From the NCBI RefSeq assembly GCF_002797815.1, contig NZ_PGFJ01000002.1, forward strand, positions 930,001 to 994,000: DNA of 64,000 nucleotides, written 5' to 3'. This DNA comes from Mucilaginibacter auburnensis. Its GTDB lineage: Bacteria > Bacteroidota > Bacteroidia > Sphingobacteriales > Sphingobacteriaceae. The position numbers and the translations under genes were made by a program. The notes beneath the pieces were generated by a model, which was not told the DNA's origin, searched no databases, and worked only from the letters and a program-made list of their open reading frames with translations. Positions 8,793-18,121 of the stretch are shown here, piece after piece (position 1 is the stretch's first letter; each line of letters opens with the position of its first letter).

Positions 8793-11576
8793 CTAAAACA
8801 ACGTCCCCTGTATATCAAGGTCATCCCTATTAGTTATCTCCATGTCTATTTTTTTTGCAGGAGGCTCCACAGGTTTCTCCGGTGATTTCTTTGATCCTTC
8901 GGGTAATTGCACAGATTCTGTTGGCGGCTCATAACCTGCCGGCGATACATCTGTATTTACAGGCGCATCAGCAGGCGGAACAACATCGGCTACGGTTTTA
9001 TCGTCCGGTGTTATGGTGATCTCAGTATCTTCAACTGATGATGGTTCCGGGTCGGGTACATCCTCTGCATCGTCATGCTCGGCAATCAATTCAACCTTTT
9101 GCACTACGTGAGCCGACAGTCGATTACCCATGGCCTTCATACCTTTAACATCTATCAGATCGGCCAGGTTCAATTCAACCGTTTCTTCTGCTTTTGATGC
9201 GCCTTTTAACTGATCAACTTTAACAATAGGTTGCGCCGCGCCTGATATCAGCAGCATTTTTGAGCCGCTTTCATCACTGATAATGCTGGTTTGCTTACCT
9301 ATTGCAGTATTCTCAAACGTAAAGCGCTTAACCAGGTAATTTTTACTCTTGCCGTCAAAATGCACTACCGAATAAACCTTTTCAGGGTTGTACTTCTCAA
9401 TCAACACCATCTTATCATCAAAATGGTTATTGAGGTCGAAGCTGGTCAGTTCGCAAATACCGTTAGGCATTACGGTTAATATGCGGTCGTCGCCATCAAA
9501 TTCGCCTAAATATTTACCGCGGCCATCAACGTTAAGGCGTTTCAATATTTCATCATACCAAATTTTACGGCCGGCCAGCGTTGACACACCTTTTGATTTT
9601 AGCACTATCTTTTTAACCGGATACTTGGTAACTATATTACCCATAGAACCACGTCCTTTTATAGCCAGCAAAGCAAAGTCTTCATCAAACTGCAGCTTTT
9701 TCAGCTTCTGGTGCGGCTTTAACTGTATGTTAATCACTTCGGCTTCACCGTTAGGGTTGGCAGAGAAGTACAGCACTTTTGAGCCTTTAGTTCCTTTTGT
9801 GAGATCGTACTCTTTATCGCGGGTTACACCGGTTACGGCAAAACGTTTAATGTAGCTAACGCCGCTTTGCCCGTCTTTATAGATCATGTTATAAATGGTG
9901 CGCTCATCGTTCTTCTTAAACACCGCCACATGGATGATCTCCTTACCCACAAAAACTTTTTCCTGTACCCGGGTTATGAGGCAGCGGCCATCGGCACGGA
10001 AAACAATGATCTCATCAATGTCTGAGCAATCCCCAACAAATTCGTCTTTCTTTAAGCCCGTGCCAATAAAGCCATCTTCGCGGTTAACGTACAATTTAAC
10101 ATTAGCCAAGGCTACCTGTGCGGCTTCTACTTTATCAAAGGTGCGCAGTTCGGTTTTACGCTCACGGCCCTTTCCGTACTTTTCCTTTAATTTGGTAAAC
10201 CAATCAATGGCGTAATCAGTTAGATGCTTTAAATGATGCTTAACTGTCTTGATCTCGCTTTCCAGGCCCTTTATCTGCTCATCCGTTTTCTTCACGTCAA
10301 AACGGGTAATGCTGCTCATTGGCTTATCAATCAGTTTCTTGTAGTCTTCCGGCAATATCTCCCTGTAAAACTGAGGAAAGAAAGGCTCAAACAAGCGGTT
10401 GAGTACAACCAATACTTCTTCAAAGTTAGATGAGCTTTCATAATCAGGATGCTTATACATCCCTTCCTGGATAAATATTTTTAACAGCGAACTGAAAAAT
10501 ATCTTCTCCATCAACTCCTTCAGCTTGATCTCCAGTTCCAGCTTTAGCAGGTCGCGGGTTTTGTGCGTACTCTCGGTAAGCATGTCATTCACGCTGATGA
10601 ACCTCGGCTTATCGTTCTGAATAACGCAGGTATTTGGCGATATAGAAACTTCGCAATCTGTAAAGGCGTAAAGCGCGTCTATGGTAACATCAGGCGATAT
10701 ACCTGGCGCCAGATGGATAACTATCTCTACATCCTTTGCGGTGTTATCCTCTATTTTCTTTATTTTGATCTTACCTTTATCATTAGCGTTAACAACACTA
10801 TCAATCAAACTACCCGTTGTTGTAGAAAAAGGTATCTCGGTAATAACAAGCGTTTTTTTATCGCGCTCACTGATCTTGGCACGAACGCGTATACGTCCGC
10901 CTCGCTGACCTTCATTATAAGCGGAAGCATCAGCCATCCCACCTGTAGGGAAATCGGGCAATAAGTTTATCGGCTCGTTTCGCAGAACAGCAATTGAACC
11001 ATCAAGCAATTCAACAAAGTTATGGGGTAATATTTTGGTAGCCAAACCCACGGCAATACCTTCGGCCCCTTGCGCAAGCAGTAAAGGGAACTTAACAGGA
11101 AGCGTTATAGGCTCTTTGTTACGACCATCATAACTGGCCTGCCAATCGGTAGTATCCGGGTTGAATACTACTTCTAAAGCAAATTTTGACAAACGCGCCT
11201 CAATATATCGCGGAGCCGCTGCCGAGTCGCCGGTTACCGGGTCGCCCCAGTTACCCTGGCAGTCAATCAGCAGGTCCTTCTGCCCTATTTGCACCATGGC
11301 ATCACCAATGGAAGCATCGCCATGCGGGTGATACTTCATGGTATTACCAATAACGTTGGCAGCTTTATTAAAGCGTCCGTCGTCCATCTCCTTCAATGAG
11401 TGGAGAATACGACGCTGTACCGGCTTTAAACCATCATTAATATGCGGAACGGCACGGTCAAGAATTACATAGGAGGCATAATCCAGAAACCAGTTTTCGT
11501 ACAAGCCGTCAAGCGAGGTTATGTTATTTAATTTTTCTTCGTTGGCAGATGTATTTTCGTTCAGCTCTTCACTCAT
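8793..11576 (-). CDS. parC: DNA topoisomerase IV subunit A (GyrA/ParC family)
   Basis: A 927-residue DNA breakage-reunion subunit. The N-terminal domain contains NTMKYHPHGDASIGD and APRYIEARLSK, whose tyrosine is the expected DNA-linking residue. Beta-pinwheel repeats occupy the middle to C-terminal region. The canonical GyrA-box (QRRGGRG) is absent, favouring topoisomerase IV over gyrase. The C-terminal 100 residues are acidic and proline-rich, longer than in E. coli ParC (752 aa). The frame is open to an ATG at 11657, but the family-like N-terminus MSEELNEN begins at 11576 and the extension has no family resemblance. No ParE gene is adjacent. Confidence 0.9.
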   Translation of the reverse strand: MSEELNENTSANEEKLNNITSLDGLYENWFLDYASYVILDRAVPHINDGLKPVQRRILHSLKEMDDGRFNKAANVIGNTMKYHPHGDASIGDAMVQIGQKDLLIDCQGNWGDPVTGDSAAAPRYIEARLSKFALEVVFNPDTTDWQASYDGRNKEPITLPVKFPLLLAQGAEGIAVGLATKILPHNFVELLDGSIAVLRNEPINLLPDFPTGGMADASAYNEGQRGGRIRVRAKISERDKKTLVITEIPFSTTTGSLIDSVVNANDKGKIKIKKIEDNTAKDVEIVIHLAPGISPDVTIDALYAFTDCEVSISPNTCVIQNDKPRFISVNDMLTESTHKTRDLLKLELEIKLKELMEKIFFSSLLKIFIQEGMYKHPDYESSSNFEEVLVVLNRLFEPFFPQFYREILPEDYKKLIDKPMSSITRFDVKKTDEQIKGLESEIKTVKHHLKHLTDYAIDWFTKLKEKYGKGRERKTELRTFDKVEAAQVALANVKLYVNREDGFIGTGLKKDEFVGDCSDIDEIIVFRADGRCLITRVQEKVFVGKEIIHVAVFKKNDERTIYNMIYKDGQSGVSYIKRFAVTGVTRDKEYDLTKGTKGSKVLYFSANPNGEAEVINIQLKPHQKLKKLQFDEDFALLAIKGRGSMGNIVTKYPVKKIVLKSKGVSTLAGRKIWYDEILKRLNVDGRGKYLGEFDGDDRILTVMPNGICELTSFDLNNHFDDKMVLIEKYNPEKVYSVVHFDGKSKNYLVKRFTFENTAIGKQTSIISDESGSKMLLISGAAQPIVKVDQLKGASKAEETVELNLADLIDVKGMKAMGNRLSAHVVQKVELIAEHDDAEDVPDPEPSSVEDTEITITPDDKTVADVVPPADAPVNTDVSPAGYEPPTESVQLPEGSKKSPEKPVEPPAKKIDMEITNRDDLDIQGTLF

Positions 11577-11696
11577 TCGTAACAAATAATTTGGATGGGT
11601 AAAGATAATGTAATGTGCAGATGTGCGTATATACCGATGTGCATATTTTATACACAAATTGGCGGGTTTGGGTACATCTTTTTAACTTGCAGAATT

Positions 11697-12062
11697 ATGA
11701 AACTCCGAGTAGCCCGACATACCTCCCAACTACAAGCACTCATAGATTTTTACACTCAAGTTTTAGGACTAAAAGTTATTGGCGGGTTTAAGGACCATGC
11801 AGGTTACGATGGCGTCTTTATTGGCGGCGCAAATTCAGAATGGCACCTGGAATTTACGCAATCTGAGGAACCGGCCGTACATCAAAGTGATGAGGATGAT
11901 CTGTTGGTATTTTACCTCAGTGCCGTGGAATACAGCGCTATGAAAAATAAATTAACAGAGCTAAGAATCAATTTACTTGCACCTAAAAACCCTTACTGGG
12001 CCGAAAATGGATTAACCATAGCTGATCCGGACGGTTTCAGAATAGTGCTGGCTTTGTTGTAA
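11697..12062 (+). CDS. VOC (glyoxalase/bleomycin resistance) family protein
   Basis: A 121-residue protein with the beta-alpha-beta-beta-beta units of the vicinal oxygen chelate fold: FYTQVLGLKVIGGF near the N-terminus, then WHLEFTQSEE and a terminal ADPDGFRIVLAL. Such proteins bind a metal ion and act as lyases, dioxygenases or antibiotic-binding proteins; no substrate can be chosen here. The open frame extends to 11595, but the extension is cysteine-rich and unlike the family, so the ATG at 11697 is used. Divergent from parC and convergent with the next gene. Confidence 0.85.
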   Translation: MKLRVARHTSQLQALIDFYTQVLGLKVIGGFKDHAGYDGVFIGGANSEWHLEFTQSEEPAVHQSDEDDLLVFYLSAVEYSAMKNKLTELRINLLAPKNPYWAENGLTIADPDGFRIVLALL

Positions 12063-12064
12063 GG

Positions 12065-12574
12065 TTAGACCTCCTTACGCATTTCCCGTATCATTGTTCC
12101 ATAATCCCATTTGCGCAGCATAGCGTTAACGGTGTTTACAATACGCCTCTCCCGCGTCTCGGAAGTTTTAGCGCTGTTTATCCATTTAATGAAATAATCT
12201 CGATGCGACCGGGCCAAACTATTGAACTGCACGCCGGCATCAGGATCAAATTCAAAACATTCCTGTAAATCGGCAGGCACTTCAACTTTGTAATCTTTAT
12301 CTTCCTCCAGCTTTACCGCAAGCATACCACCGGCGCCTTTTCTAGTTCCTTTCCGCACTTCGGCATTCAGGGCTAAAATAAAATTACCCTCCCCCATTGG
12401 CATAGCAGCCATACCGGCAACTGCAAAGCCATCTAACCAACCTTTCACCCTGAAAGATTTTTTATTACCCGGCTTTAACTTTTGAGCAATATCTGCCGGG
12501 ATTTCAATATACGTCCAACCGGTTTTTTCGCCCTGTTCATCAAATTGAAGAATGATAGTGGTAAAGTCTGTCAT
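12065..12574 (-). CDS. YdeI/OmpD-associated family protein with DUF1905 domain
   Basis: A 169-residue cytoplasmic protein. The first about 95 residues fit DUF1905 (GWTYIEIPADIAQKL, then KSFRVKGWLDG and GMAAMPMGEGNFILALNAEVRK). The C-terminus (LARSHRDYFIKWINSAKTSETRERRI) is the conserved helix of the YdeI/bacteriocin-protection family. The biochemical role of this family is unknown. No signal peptide. It ends 2 bp from the stop of the convergent VOC gene. Confidence 0.85.
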   Translation of the reverse strand: MTDFTTIILQFDEQGEKTGWTYIEIPADIAQKLKPGNKKSFRVKGWLDGFAVAGMAAMPMGEGNFILALNAEVRKGTRKGAGGMLAVKLEEDKDYKVEVPADLQECFEFDPDAGVQFNSLARSHRDYFIKWINSAKTSETRERRIVNTVNAMLRKWDYGTMIREMRKEV

Positions 12575-12730
12575 GTTAGTTGCGCTTTGTTATGAAGTAT
12601 TTAAAAAACAAGCTCAAATGTTAAATTTTCGTTAAATCGTAAATAAAGTTCAAATCGGCTGTAACGAAACCTCGATTCGTGTTGTCATATGGGTATAAAA
12701 ATTATTAATAACCTTTAACACCATATTATT

Positions 12731-13174
12731 ATGAAAACTCTAAAAACAATCCTATTCGGTTTAGCCTTAGTAATGGCTACCACTATAGCAAATGCTAATG
12801 TAAATACTACTGTAAGCCATTATGTATCAAACGCTTTGTCAAAAAATGATGTAGTAAACGCTTACACCAATGCACTTATGCATGGCAATTTACAAAATTT
12901 AGAAGCAGCCCTGGCTAAAGATGTTGAATACAACATGTACCGCGGTTCGCAGGTTTATAAATTGAACAAACAGGCTTTGATCGATTCATTCAAAGCATCA
13001 GAAAATGTTGAGCAAAACTGCCAGTATACTACATCAATTTTGTCTGATGTTGACAAAACAATGGTAGTACGTTTAGACCAACAATACGAAGGTTATGTGC
13101 GCAGCAGCACCATAACTATTAAGCAACAAGGTAACGATTGGAAGATCACCAAAATTGAGACCCGCAATAATTAA
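12731..13174 (+). CDS. Secreted NTF2-like (nuclear transport factor 2 fold) small protein
   Basis: A 147-residue protein with a signal peptide (MKTLKTILFGLALVMATTIANA). The mature part opens with a helix, VVNAYTNALMHGNLQNLEAAL, and ends with strands in which TITIKQQGNDWKITKIETRN closes the sheet. This pattern is typical of NTF2-like/putative lumazine-binding domains. No catalytic residues are evident, so a binding or structural role in the periplasm is inferred. It is followed by a good intrinsic terminator at 13208-13234, so it is monocistronic. Confidence 0.8.
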   Translation: MKTLKTILFGLALVMATTIANANVNTTVSHYVSNALSKNDVVNAYTNALMHGNLQNLEAALAKDVEYNMYRGSQVYKLNKQALIDSFKASENVEQNCQYTTSILSDVDKTMVVRLDQQYEGYVRSSTITIKQQGNDWKITKIETRNN

Positions 13175-13207
13175 TTTTTAGTTTACGTTTAGTTTATAAT
13201 TAAGAAG

Positions 13208-13234
13208 GGCCGCGCATTAAGCGTGGCCTTTTTT
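13208..13234 (+). terminator. Intrinsic terminator of the NTF2-like gene
   Basis: An 8-bp stem, GGCCGCGC/GCGTGGCC with one G-U pair, closes a 5-nt loop and runs into TTTTTT at 13229-13234. The same T-tract supplies the -33 box of the next promoter. Confidence 0.85.
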
Positions 13235-13262
13235 GCGTTGTGGCGTTTATATTTTACTTTTG
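13232..13262 (+). promoter_or_regulatory. Full-consensus promoter for the gene at 13278
   Basis: TTTG at 13232-13235, a 19-bp spacer and TACTTTTG at 13255-13262 fit the Bacteroidota TTTG-N19-TAnnTTTG consensus exactly. The ATG follows 15 bp after the -7 box. It rules out the TTG start at 13233. Confidence 0.8.
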
Positions 13263-13277
13263 CCTAAAATAATTACT

Positions 13278-14309
13278 ATGCCTTCACAATTAAATGTTGT
13301 CAAACTGCTTTTTGTATATCTTTTGATTTCAATACAGCACTTTGCCGCTAAAGCACAAAAAATTGAGCAGTTTTCTTTGATAAGGCCTGAATACAAGGTT
13401 GCCAACAGTTTATATAAAACCATCAACTTTATAGATTCAAGGAATGATACATCAACCCTCGGCATAGTTCAAACCGGCGCTTTCAACAGGCAGGCCCTGG
13501 TTGTTGCAAAAGATGGACTGGGCAATCAAATAAAAAATGTATTGGCTGATTTAACAGATAGCACAGCTGCTAACGGAGAGTTGCTGTTACAACTCAGGTT
13601 GTATAACCTGGCCGAAGTAACGTCAAGTTTCAGCGAGAAGGGCTATTTCAAATTATATGCGCACCTATTTGCCAAGGTTGACAATGGTTACAGCATCATC
13701 AATAGCGTAGATACGTTAGTTGTGATGTCGGCTATGGATGTAACTAACGCGCTGTTAAAAGCCGGCAGTAATGTATTAACTGATTTCATAGCCAATAACC
13801 TTACCAATAAGCCGCAATCAAAAGCATCCTTTCCGTACAGCTATATTGTGAACATTGACCGCGCTGAAAAAAAACAGCTAAGACTTTATACGGCAGACAC
13901 ATTTACCGATGGCGTTTATTACCGTTACAGATCATTCAAAGACCAGATACCCGACGGAGAAGTGGTGGTTGAAGGCGACTCAATAAGCGATGGTAATATC
14001 AAAGTTTACGATGCCAAAAGAAAGCTTAAAAATCTAAACCCCGCAAATGCCTACGCCGTAGTTTTTAAAGGCAAACCTTATATAACAAACACCTTTGGCT
14101 ACCACCCTGTTTACAGGCGAGACGATGATGTTTTCTTTAACGGAAGAATAAGCATTTACCGGAATGCAAGCGCCGGTACCGTAATTGCCATGAGCGCGCT
14201 GTTTGGTATTGCCGGCGGCCTCATTGCGTCGTCAGGTACAAATGATCTTTACGATGGCGAGGTAAAAATTGACTATCTAACAGGTGAGTTTATTGTGCCT
14301 AAACAGTAA
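13278..14309 (+). CDS. Secreted protein of unknown function
   Basis: A 343-residue protein with a signal peptide ending in AAKAQ. There is no family signature I can name. Near the C-terminus a glycine/alanine-rich hydrophobic stretch, VIAMSALFGIAGGLIASSG, could be a single membrane segment, followed by a short strand-like tail with YDGEVKIDYLTGEF. Start choice: the frame extends to a TTG at 13233, but that codon lies in the -33 promoter box, so the ATG at 13278 is used. Bacterial envelope location is inferred from the signal. Confidence 0.75.
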   Translation: MPSQLNVVKLLFVYLLISIQHFAAKAQKIEQFSLIRPEYKVANSLYKTINFIDSRNDTSTLGIVQTGAFNRQALVVAKDGLGNQIKNVLADLTDSTAANGELLLQLRLYNLAEVTSSFSEKGYFKLYAHLFAKVDNGYSIINSVDTLVVMSAMDVTNALLKAGSNVLTDFIANNLTNKPQSKASFPYSYIVNIDRAEKKQLRLYTADTFTDGVYYRYRSFKDQIPDGEVVVEGDSISDGNIKVYDAKRKLKNLNPANAYAVVFKGKPYITNTFGYHPVYRRDDDVFFNGRISIYRNASAGTVIAMSALFGIAGGLIASSGTNDLYDGEVKIDYLTGEFIVPKQ

Positions 14310-14320
14310 GTATTTACTTA

Positions 14321-14509
14321 TCACCCTTCTAATTCCAATTTTTTATTTAGCAGATTAAGAGCAATAAAATAGCCTGCAAAAGGTAACAGCACAACTATCA
14401 AAAAATATTTTAGCTGGTAAACCCCTGCAAATTTGAAACTGCTCTGAACAGAAAAGCGGGTTATTAAATAAAAATAAAGTACTAAAGCGAACATATAATA
14501 GCTTGCCAT
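14321..14509 (-). CDS. Small two-segment membrane protein, hypothetical
   Basis: A 62-residue open frame with two hydrophobic stretches (MASYYMFALVLYFYLITRF, and FLIVVLLPFAGYFIALNLL) and a charged C-terminal tail (NKKLELEG). It resembles the hairpin layout of small inner-membrane proteins. I recognise no family. A second frame overlaps the same DNA at 14355-14561, but its product is less regular. It lies convergent to the secreted protein and downstream of icd, past that gene's terminator, so it needs its own promoter, which I could not see. Confidence 0.45.
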   Translation of the reverse strand: MASYYMFALVLYFYLITRFSVQSSFKFAGVYQLKYFLIVVLLPFAGYFIALNLLNKKLELEG

Positions 14510-14559
14510 GGCTCAGGTATAATATTAATTGGTTATACCTAAGGTAAAAACATTTTTCC

Positions 14560-14592
14560 AAAAAAAAGCGCCCATTTTGAAAAATGGGCGCT
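14560..14592 (-). terminator. Intrinsic terminator of icd
   Basis: A perfect 12-bp stem, AGCGCCCATTTT/AAAATGGGCGCT, with a 2-nt apex lies 24 bp past the icd stop. Read on the minus strand it is followed by a run of eight T residues. Confidence 0.85.
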
Positions 14593-14616
14593 CAGGGTTA
14601 AAATATTTGCTTTAGC

Positions 14617-15846
14617 TTATTTAGCTAATTTTGCTTTTAAATTCTCGTCAATAGCTTCCAAAAACTCCTCTGTGTACAGGTAATCAACACCGTGCTCAAC
14701 CTTAGGTTTAATGGTAATAGCCAAATCTTTGGTCATTTTACCGCTTTCTACAGTTTCAATACAAACCTGCTCTAAAGTGTGGCAAAAATCAATCAGTTCC
14801 TGGTTATTATCTAATTTGCCACGGAACTCTAAACCACGTGTCCAGGCAAAAATTGATGCGATTGGGTTAGTTGATGTTGGGCGGCCGGCCTGGTGCTCGC
14901 GGTAGTGGCGGGTTACCGTACCGTGCGCAGCTTCAGCTTCCATAACGGTACCATCTGGTGTAACTAAAGTTGAGGTCATTAAACCTAATGAGCCAAAACC
15001 CTGAGCAACAGTGTCAGATTGTACGTCGCCGTCATAATTTTTACAAGCCCATACAAAGTTACCGTTCCATTTAAGGGCCGATGCAACCATGTCGTCAATT
15101 AAACGGTGCTCATAAACAATCCCTTTTGCGTCAAATTTAGCTTTATAATCACTTTGGTAGATCTCTTCAAAAATATCTTTAAAACGACCATCATATTTTT
15201 TCAGGATGGTGTTTTTAGTTGATAAATATAAAGGCCAGCCTTTCATTAACGCCTGGTTAAAGCATGAATGTGCAAACCCGCGGATAGACTCGTCAGTATT
15301 GTACATGGTTAAAGCTACACCATCACCTTTAAAGTTAAATACTTCAAAGCTTTGTGGCTCGCTGCCATCTTCGGGAGTAAAGGTTACGGTAAGTTTGCCT
15401 TTGCCTTTGGTTAAAAAGTCAGTAGCACGGTATTGATCGCCAAACGCGTGACGGCCAATGCAGATTGGTGCAGTCCAGTTAGGCACCAAACGCGGCACAT
15501 TGCTCATAACAATAGGCTCGCGGAATACGGTACCATCTAATATATTACGGATGGTTCCGTTAGGCGATTTCCACATTTGTTTCAGGTTGAACTCAGTAAC
15601 ACGGGCTTCGTCAGGAGTAATAGTGGCACATTTTATACCTACGCCGTATTGTTTTATGGCATTGGCGGCATCAATAGTTACCTGATCATTTGTTTCATCA
15701 CGATACTCTAAACCAAGGTCATAATATTTAATATCAAGGTCAAGATAAGGAACAATTAGTTTGTCTTTTATAAATTTCCAGATGATGCGGGTCATTTCAT
15801 CCCCATCTAACTCAACAACAGGGTTGTCTACTTTAATTTTTGCCAT
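14617..15846 (-). CDS. icd: NADP-dependent isocitrate dehydrogenase
   Basis: A 409-residue TCA-cycle enzyme that oxidatively decarboxylates isocitrate to 2-oxoglutarate. The substrate-binding region [19 protein letters not shown] (about residues 93-111) is present. So are the metal-binding aspartates in [21 protein letters not shown] and the C-terminal [17 protein letters not shown]. Length and motifs fit the eukaryote-like dimeric NADP type (about 410 aa), distinct from the E. coli type. It ends at its own terminator at 14560-14592 and is monocistronic. Confidence 0.96.
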   Translation of the reverse strand: MAKIKVDNPVVELDGDEMTRIIWKFIKDKLIVPYLDLDIKYYDLGLEYRDETNDQVTIDAANAIKQYGVGIKCATITPDEARVTEFNLKQMWKSPNGTIRNILDGTVFREPIVMSNVPRLVPNWTAPICIGRHAFGDQYRATDFLTKGKGKLTVTFTPEDGSEPQSFEVFNFKGDGVALTMYNTDESIRGFAHSCFNQALMKGWPLYLSTKNTILKKYDGRFKDIFEEIYQSDYKAKFDAKGIVYEHRLIDDMVASALKWNGNFVWACKNYDGDVQSDTVAQGFGSLGLMTSTLVTPDGTVMEAEAAHGTVTRHYREHQAGRPTSTNPIASIFAWTRGLEFRGKLDNNQELIDFCHTLEQVCIETVESGKMTKDLAITIKPKVEHGVDYLYTEEFLEAIDENLKAKLAK

Positions 15847-16091
15847 ACCAGATGCTTTTTTGTTTTGGCCGCTAATATATGAAAATTGAATTTATCGGCT
15901 TTACTAATTAACGGTTTGGGGCCTAACATAAGGCAGATAATTTTATTACGGATGTATTTTTAACAAAACTTAGTTGTATTTTTATCCGGATTAGCGTACG
16001 AATTATATATTTAAACTTACAACCTTTTTAAAACGTTTGATCTTTGGTTATTAACTTTTACCTCTCCTCTATAAATCGCTTCAACTTAAAT

Positions 16092-16814
16092 ATGACCCGT
16101 TTTTTCGTCAGATCTTTTAGCACTGTAGTTTTAATGAGTTTTATATTGTGCTTTACAGCCAAAGCTCAATTAGGATTTGAATATGCACAATACGACATTG
16201 GCTTTGGAGGAGCAGCAAGCCGGGTGGTAGCCAGCGATGCCGAAAAAATTTTAATGTCGCCTACAGGGCATTTTAACTTTAATTATAACGTAAGCCCATA
16301 CATCAACTATGTTATTGAAGTGCAGGCGGGTGTATTGAAAGGCGGTGGTACCTCAACGCCATCTAAACGCTATTTTGAAAATAAGTTCACCTCAGTAATG
16401 TTTAGGGCGCAACTGCAGGCGGGCGAGTTGTTTGATTATTCTGGCAGCGCGCTACTTAACGGTTTAAAAAATTTCTATGTTTCCGGTGGTATCGGCTTTG
16501 TGGTTAACAAGCTTGATATTGACACTACTTTACGTGTTCCTGATGATAAGGGTTTTTATAGCCCTGGCCGTAACCATTCCAACCAGCTGCTTATTCCGGC
16601 GCGAATAGGTTACGAATTCAAAATTTTTAACAGATATAACCAGCCTTCTGTAAAAATTGATCTGGGTTATCAGCTAAATTATATTTTGGGAGATGACCTT
16701 GACGGCTTTGAAACCGGAAGGAGCAAGAATGATGCTTATGACCAGTTTTCTATAGGTGTAAAATTTGCCATTGGAGGTATTACATCTTACAAAAAACAAA
16801 TATCATATTACTAA
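16092..16814 (+). CDS. Outer-membrane beta-barrel-like secreted protein
   Basis: A 240-residue protein with a signal peptide ending in FTAKAQ. After it come alternating aromatic/glycine strands (LGFEYAQYDIGFGGAA, YINYVIEVQAGVLKGGG, KIDLGYQLNYILGDDLDGF, YDQFSIGVKFAIGGI) that suggest an 8-10-stranded outer-membrane barrel. A TTG at 16044 would extend the frame, but the ATG at 16092 directly precedes a normal signal peptide. The function is unknown. The 245-bp gap upstream holds no gene I can see. Confidence 0.78.
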   Translation: MTRFFVRSFSTVVLMSFILCFTAKAQLGFEYAQYDIGFGGAASRVVASDAEKILMSPTGHFNFNYNVSPYINYVIEVQAGVLKGGGTSTPSKRYFENKFTSVMFRAQLQAGELFDYSGSALLNGLKNFYVSGGIGFVVNKLDIDTTLRVPDDKGFYSPGRNHSNQLLIPARIGYEFKIFNRYNQPSVKIDLGYQLNYILGDDLDGFETGRSKNDAYDQFSIGVKFAIGGITSYKKQISYY

Positions 16815-16898
16815 GCAACATTTATCATATTCCGGAGGGCACTTGTTGCTTATTTTGGCAAGGTTTTTAATGTATAGTGAACTATAATCGACTAACCT

Positions 16899-17312
16899 AT
16901 GAGCACCAACAATCAAAAAAACGAGAACAACGACAGGGATCTTACCCTGAAAAATGACCTTGGCGAAACTATAGACAAGGAACAATTAAGCTTTAATGCT
17001 GAAAGTAACAGTTACGAGTTTGACGTAAAAAGCGATGACCCCGATTACGATCATCCGGATCCATATAATACAGCTGCTAAAAACGGTGAAGATTTTAACT
17101 CTACCTATGACGAGGCCAATCCTTACGCCGTTGATGAATATATACCTAATGAGAACCTGGAAACAGATGTTGACCAGTTAGGCATGCACATTGATAACAA
17201 GGGCAGCATAGTTGACCTTGACCCCATTGATGAGGTTTTAGGACACACTCCTGAAGATGACAGGGATGACCTGGATGAAGAAGGTTATCCAAAAAATGAT
17301 AGAATCAGGTAG
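16899..17312 (+). CDS. Acidic hypothetical protein
   Basis: A 137-residue, strongly acidic, low-complexity protein rich in Asp, Glu and Asn, with no signal peptide and no hydrophobic core. It contains repeated short patterns such as DPDYDHPDPYN and DEANPYAVDEY, and the C-terminus HTPEDDRDDLDEEGYP. It is probably intrinsically disordered and cytoplasmic. I know of no function. The stop codon lies inside the stem of its terminator (17308-17333), so the transcript ends immediately after the coding region. Confidence 0.65.
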   Translation: MSTNNQKNENNDRDLTLKNDLGETIDKEQLSFNAESNSYEFDVKSDDPDYDHPDPYNTAAKNGEDFNSTYDEANPYAVDEYIPNENLETDVDQLGMHIDNKGSIVDLDPIDEVLGHTPEDDRDDLDEEGYPKNDRIR

Positions 17313-17333
17313 CGTTTACACGCTACCTTTTTT
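17308..17333 (+). terminator. Intrinsic terminator overlapping the stop codon
   Basis: An 8-bp stem, GGTAGCGT/ACGCTACC with loop TTAC, followed by TTTTTT. The TAG stop of the acidic protein is within the left arm. Confidence 0.85.
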
Positions 17334-17335
17334 AT

Positions 17336-18058
17336 TTAATTAACCTTGGTAAAGGTTACTTTCCACGACATGGTTATTGTACTCCCTTGAGAGCTAACTG
17401 TTAGCGCAGGTTCGGGTGCAAGCCATGTCATTGAAGTAGCTGTCAAATTTGTTACCTGAATTTTTTCGTTTGATGAACGAATCAAAGGGTCGGTGGCAAA
17501 TTGTATATAAAGTGTACTACCGGTTTTTGACAATGTATACTTGTCTGTAGGATCAGTAAAGCCGTCAATCTCATAAGTTTTATTAGCATCATTGAGCTGC
17601 ACATTGCTAATAATGGCAGCCATGGCATCTATGCTGCTTTGCGGCGATCCATTTAAGTAATATTCATTGGTTATTTTTGTAACCTTCCACTTGCCGGTTA
17701 GCTGAGACTCGTTTATTGTTCCCGTACCAGTGCCGGTTCCTGTTCCAGTGCCGGTACCTGTTCCGGTTCCTGTACCCGTTCCGGTTCCTGTGCCTGTGCC
17801 GGTTCCTGTTCCAGTGCCGGTTCCCGTTCCAGTGCCGGTTCCCGTTCCAGTACCGGTTCCTGTACCAGTGCCGGTTCCTGTACCTGTACCAGTGCCGGTT
17901 CCTGTACCAGTGCCGGTTCCTGTACCAGTGCCGGTTTTAGGACCGTTATAGGCTACAAAGTCAGGATCGTTAGGATAAATAGGCGGATCTTGCTTACATG
18001 AAAACTGCGACATGCAGAAAATTGATGCTGCGAATAAGGAAAGGTATTTAAATTTCAT
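17336..18058 (-). CDS. Lipoprotein with a Thr-Gly repeat linker and lipocalin-like domain
   Basis: A 240-residue protein. The signal peptide ends with a lipobox (MSQFSC, cysteine at about residue 21). After a short [10 protein letters not shown] segment comes a tract of 73 residues reading T(GT)36, then a domain of about 125 residues starting with [21 protein letters not shown]. That opening GKW..T pattern is the lipocalin-like start shared with other small lipoproteins in this window. The tract probably acts as a long flexible or surface-exposed linker between the lipid anchor and the domain. Slippage in the repeat could change the linker length without breaking the frame. Confidence 0.8.
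   Translation of the reverse strand: MKFKYLSLFAASIFCMSQFSCKQDPPIYPNDPDFVAYNGPKTGTGTGTGTGTGTGTGTGTGTGTGTGTGTGTGTGTGTGTGTGTGTGTGTGTGTGTGTGTGTGTGTGTGTGTGTINESQLTGKWKVTKITNEYYLNGSPQSSIDAMAAIISNVQLNDANKTYEIDGFTDPTDKYTLSKTGSTLYIQFATDPLIRSSNEKIQVTNLTATSMTWLAPEPALTVSSQGSTITMSWKVTFTKVN
17717..17935 (-). repeat. Hexanucleotide-based Thr-Gly coding repeat
   Basis: 219 bp encode T(GT)36 on the minus strand. Codons vary (GGA/GGC/GGT and ACA/ACT/ACC), so most units have drifted. Towards the signal-peptide end (17866-17935) an 18-bp block containing AGTGCCGGTTCCTGTACC on the plus strand recurs, pointing to recent duplication. Confidence 0.95.
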
Positions 18059-18121
18059 ACAACCGGATAATTTGTCGCTAAAATACGGAAAATGAGTTAA
18101 TTATAGCGAGGAAAAGAAATT

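Noticed and set aside
11577..11657. N-terminal extension of topoisomerase IV subunit A
   Set aside because: The extra 27 residues are unlike the family and overlap the upstream region of the divergent VOC gene. MSEELNEN at 11576 gives a family-like start.
14355..14561. Alternative minus-strand frame overlapping the small membrane protein near icd
   Set aside because: Less regular hydrophobic pattern than the 14321-14509 frame. Only one can be real and neither is strongly supported.
17730..17951. Plus-strand open frame encoding a long Pro-Val repeat
   Set aside because: It is the antisense reading of the Thr-Gly tract of the lipoprotein. It has no start context, promoter or flanking coding sequence of its own.
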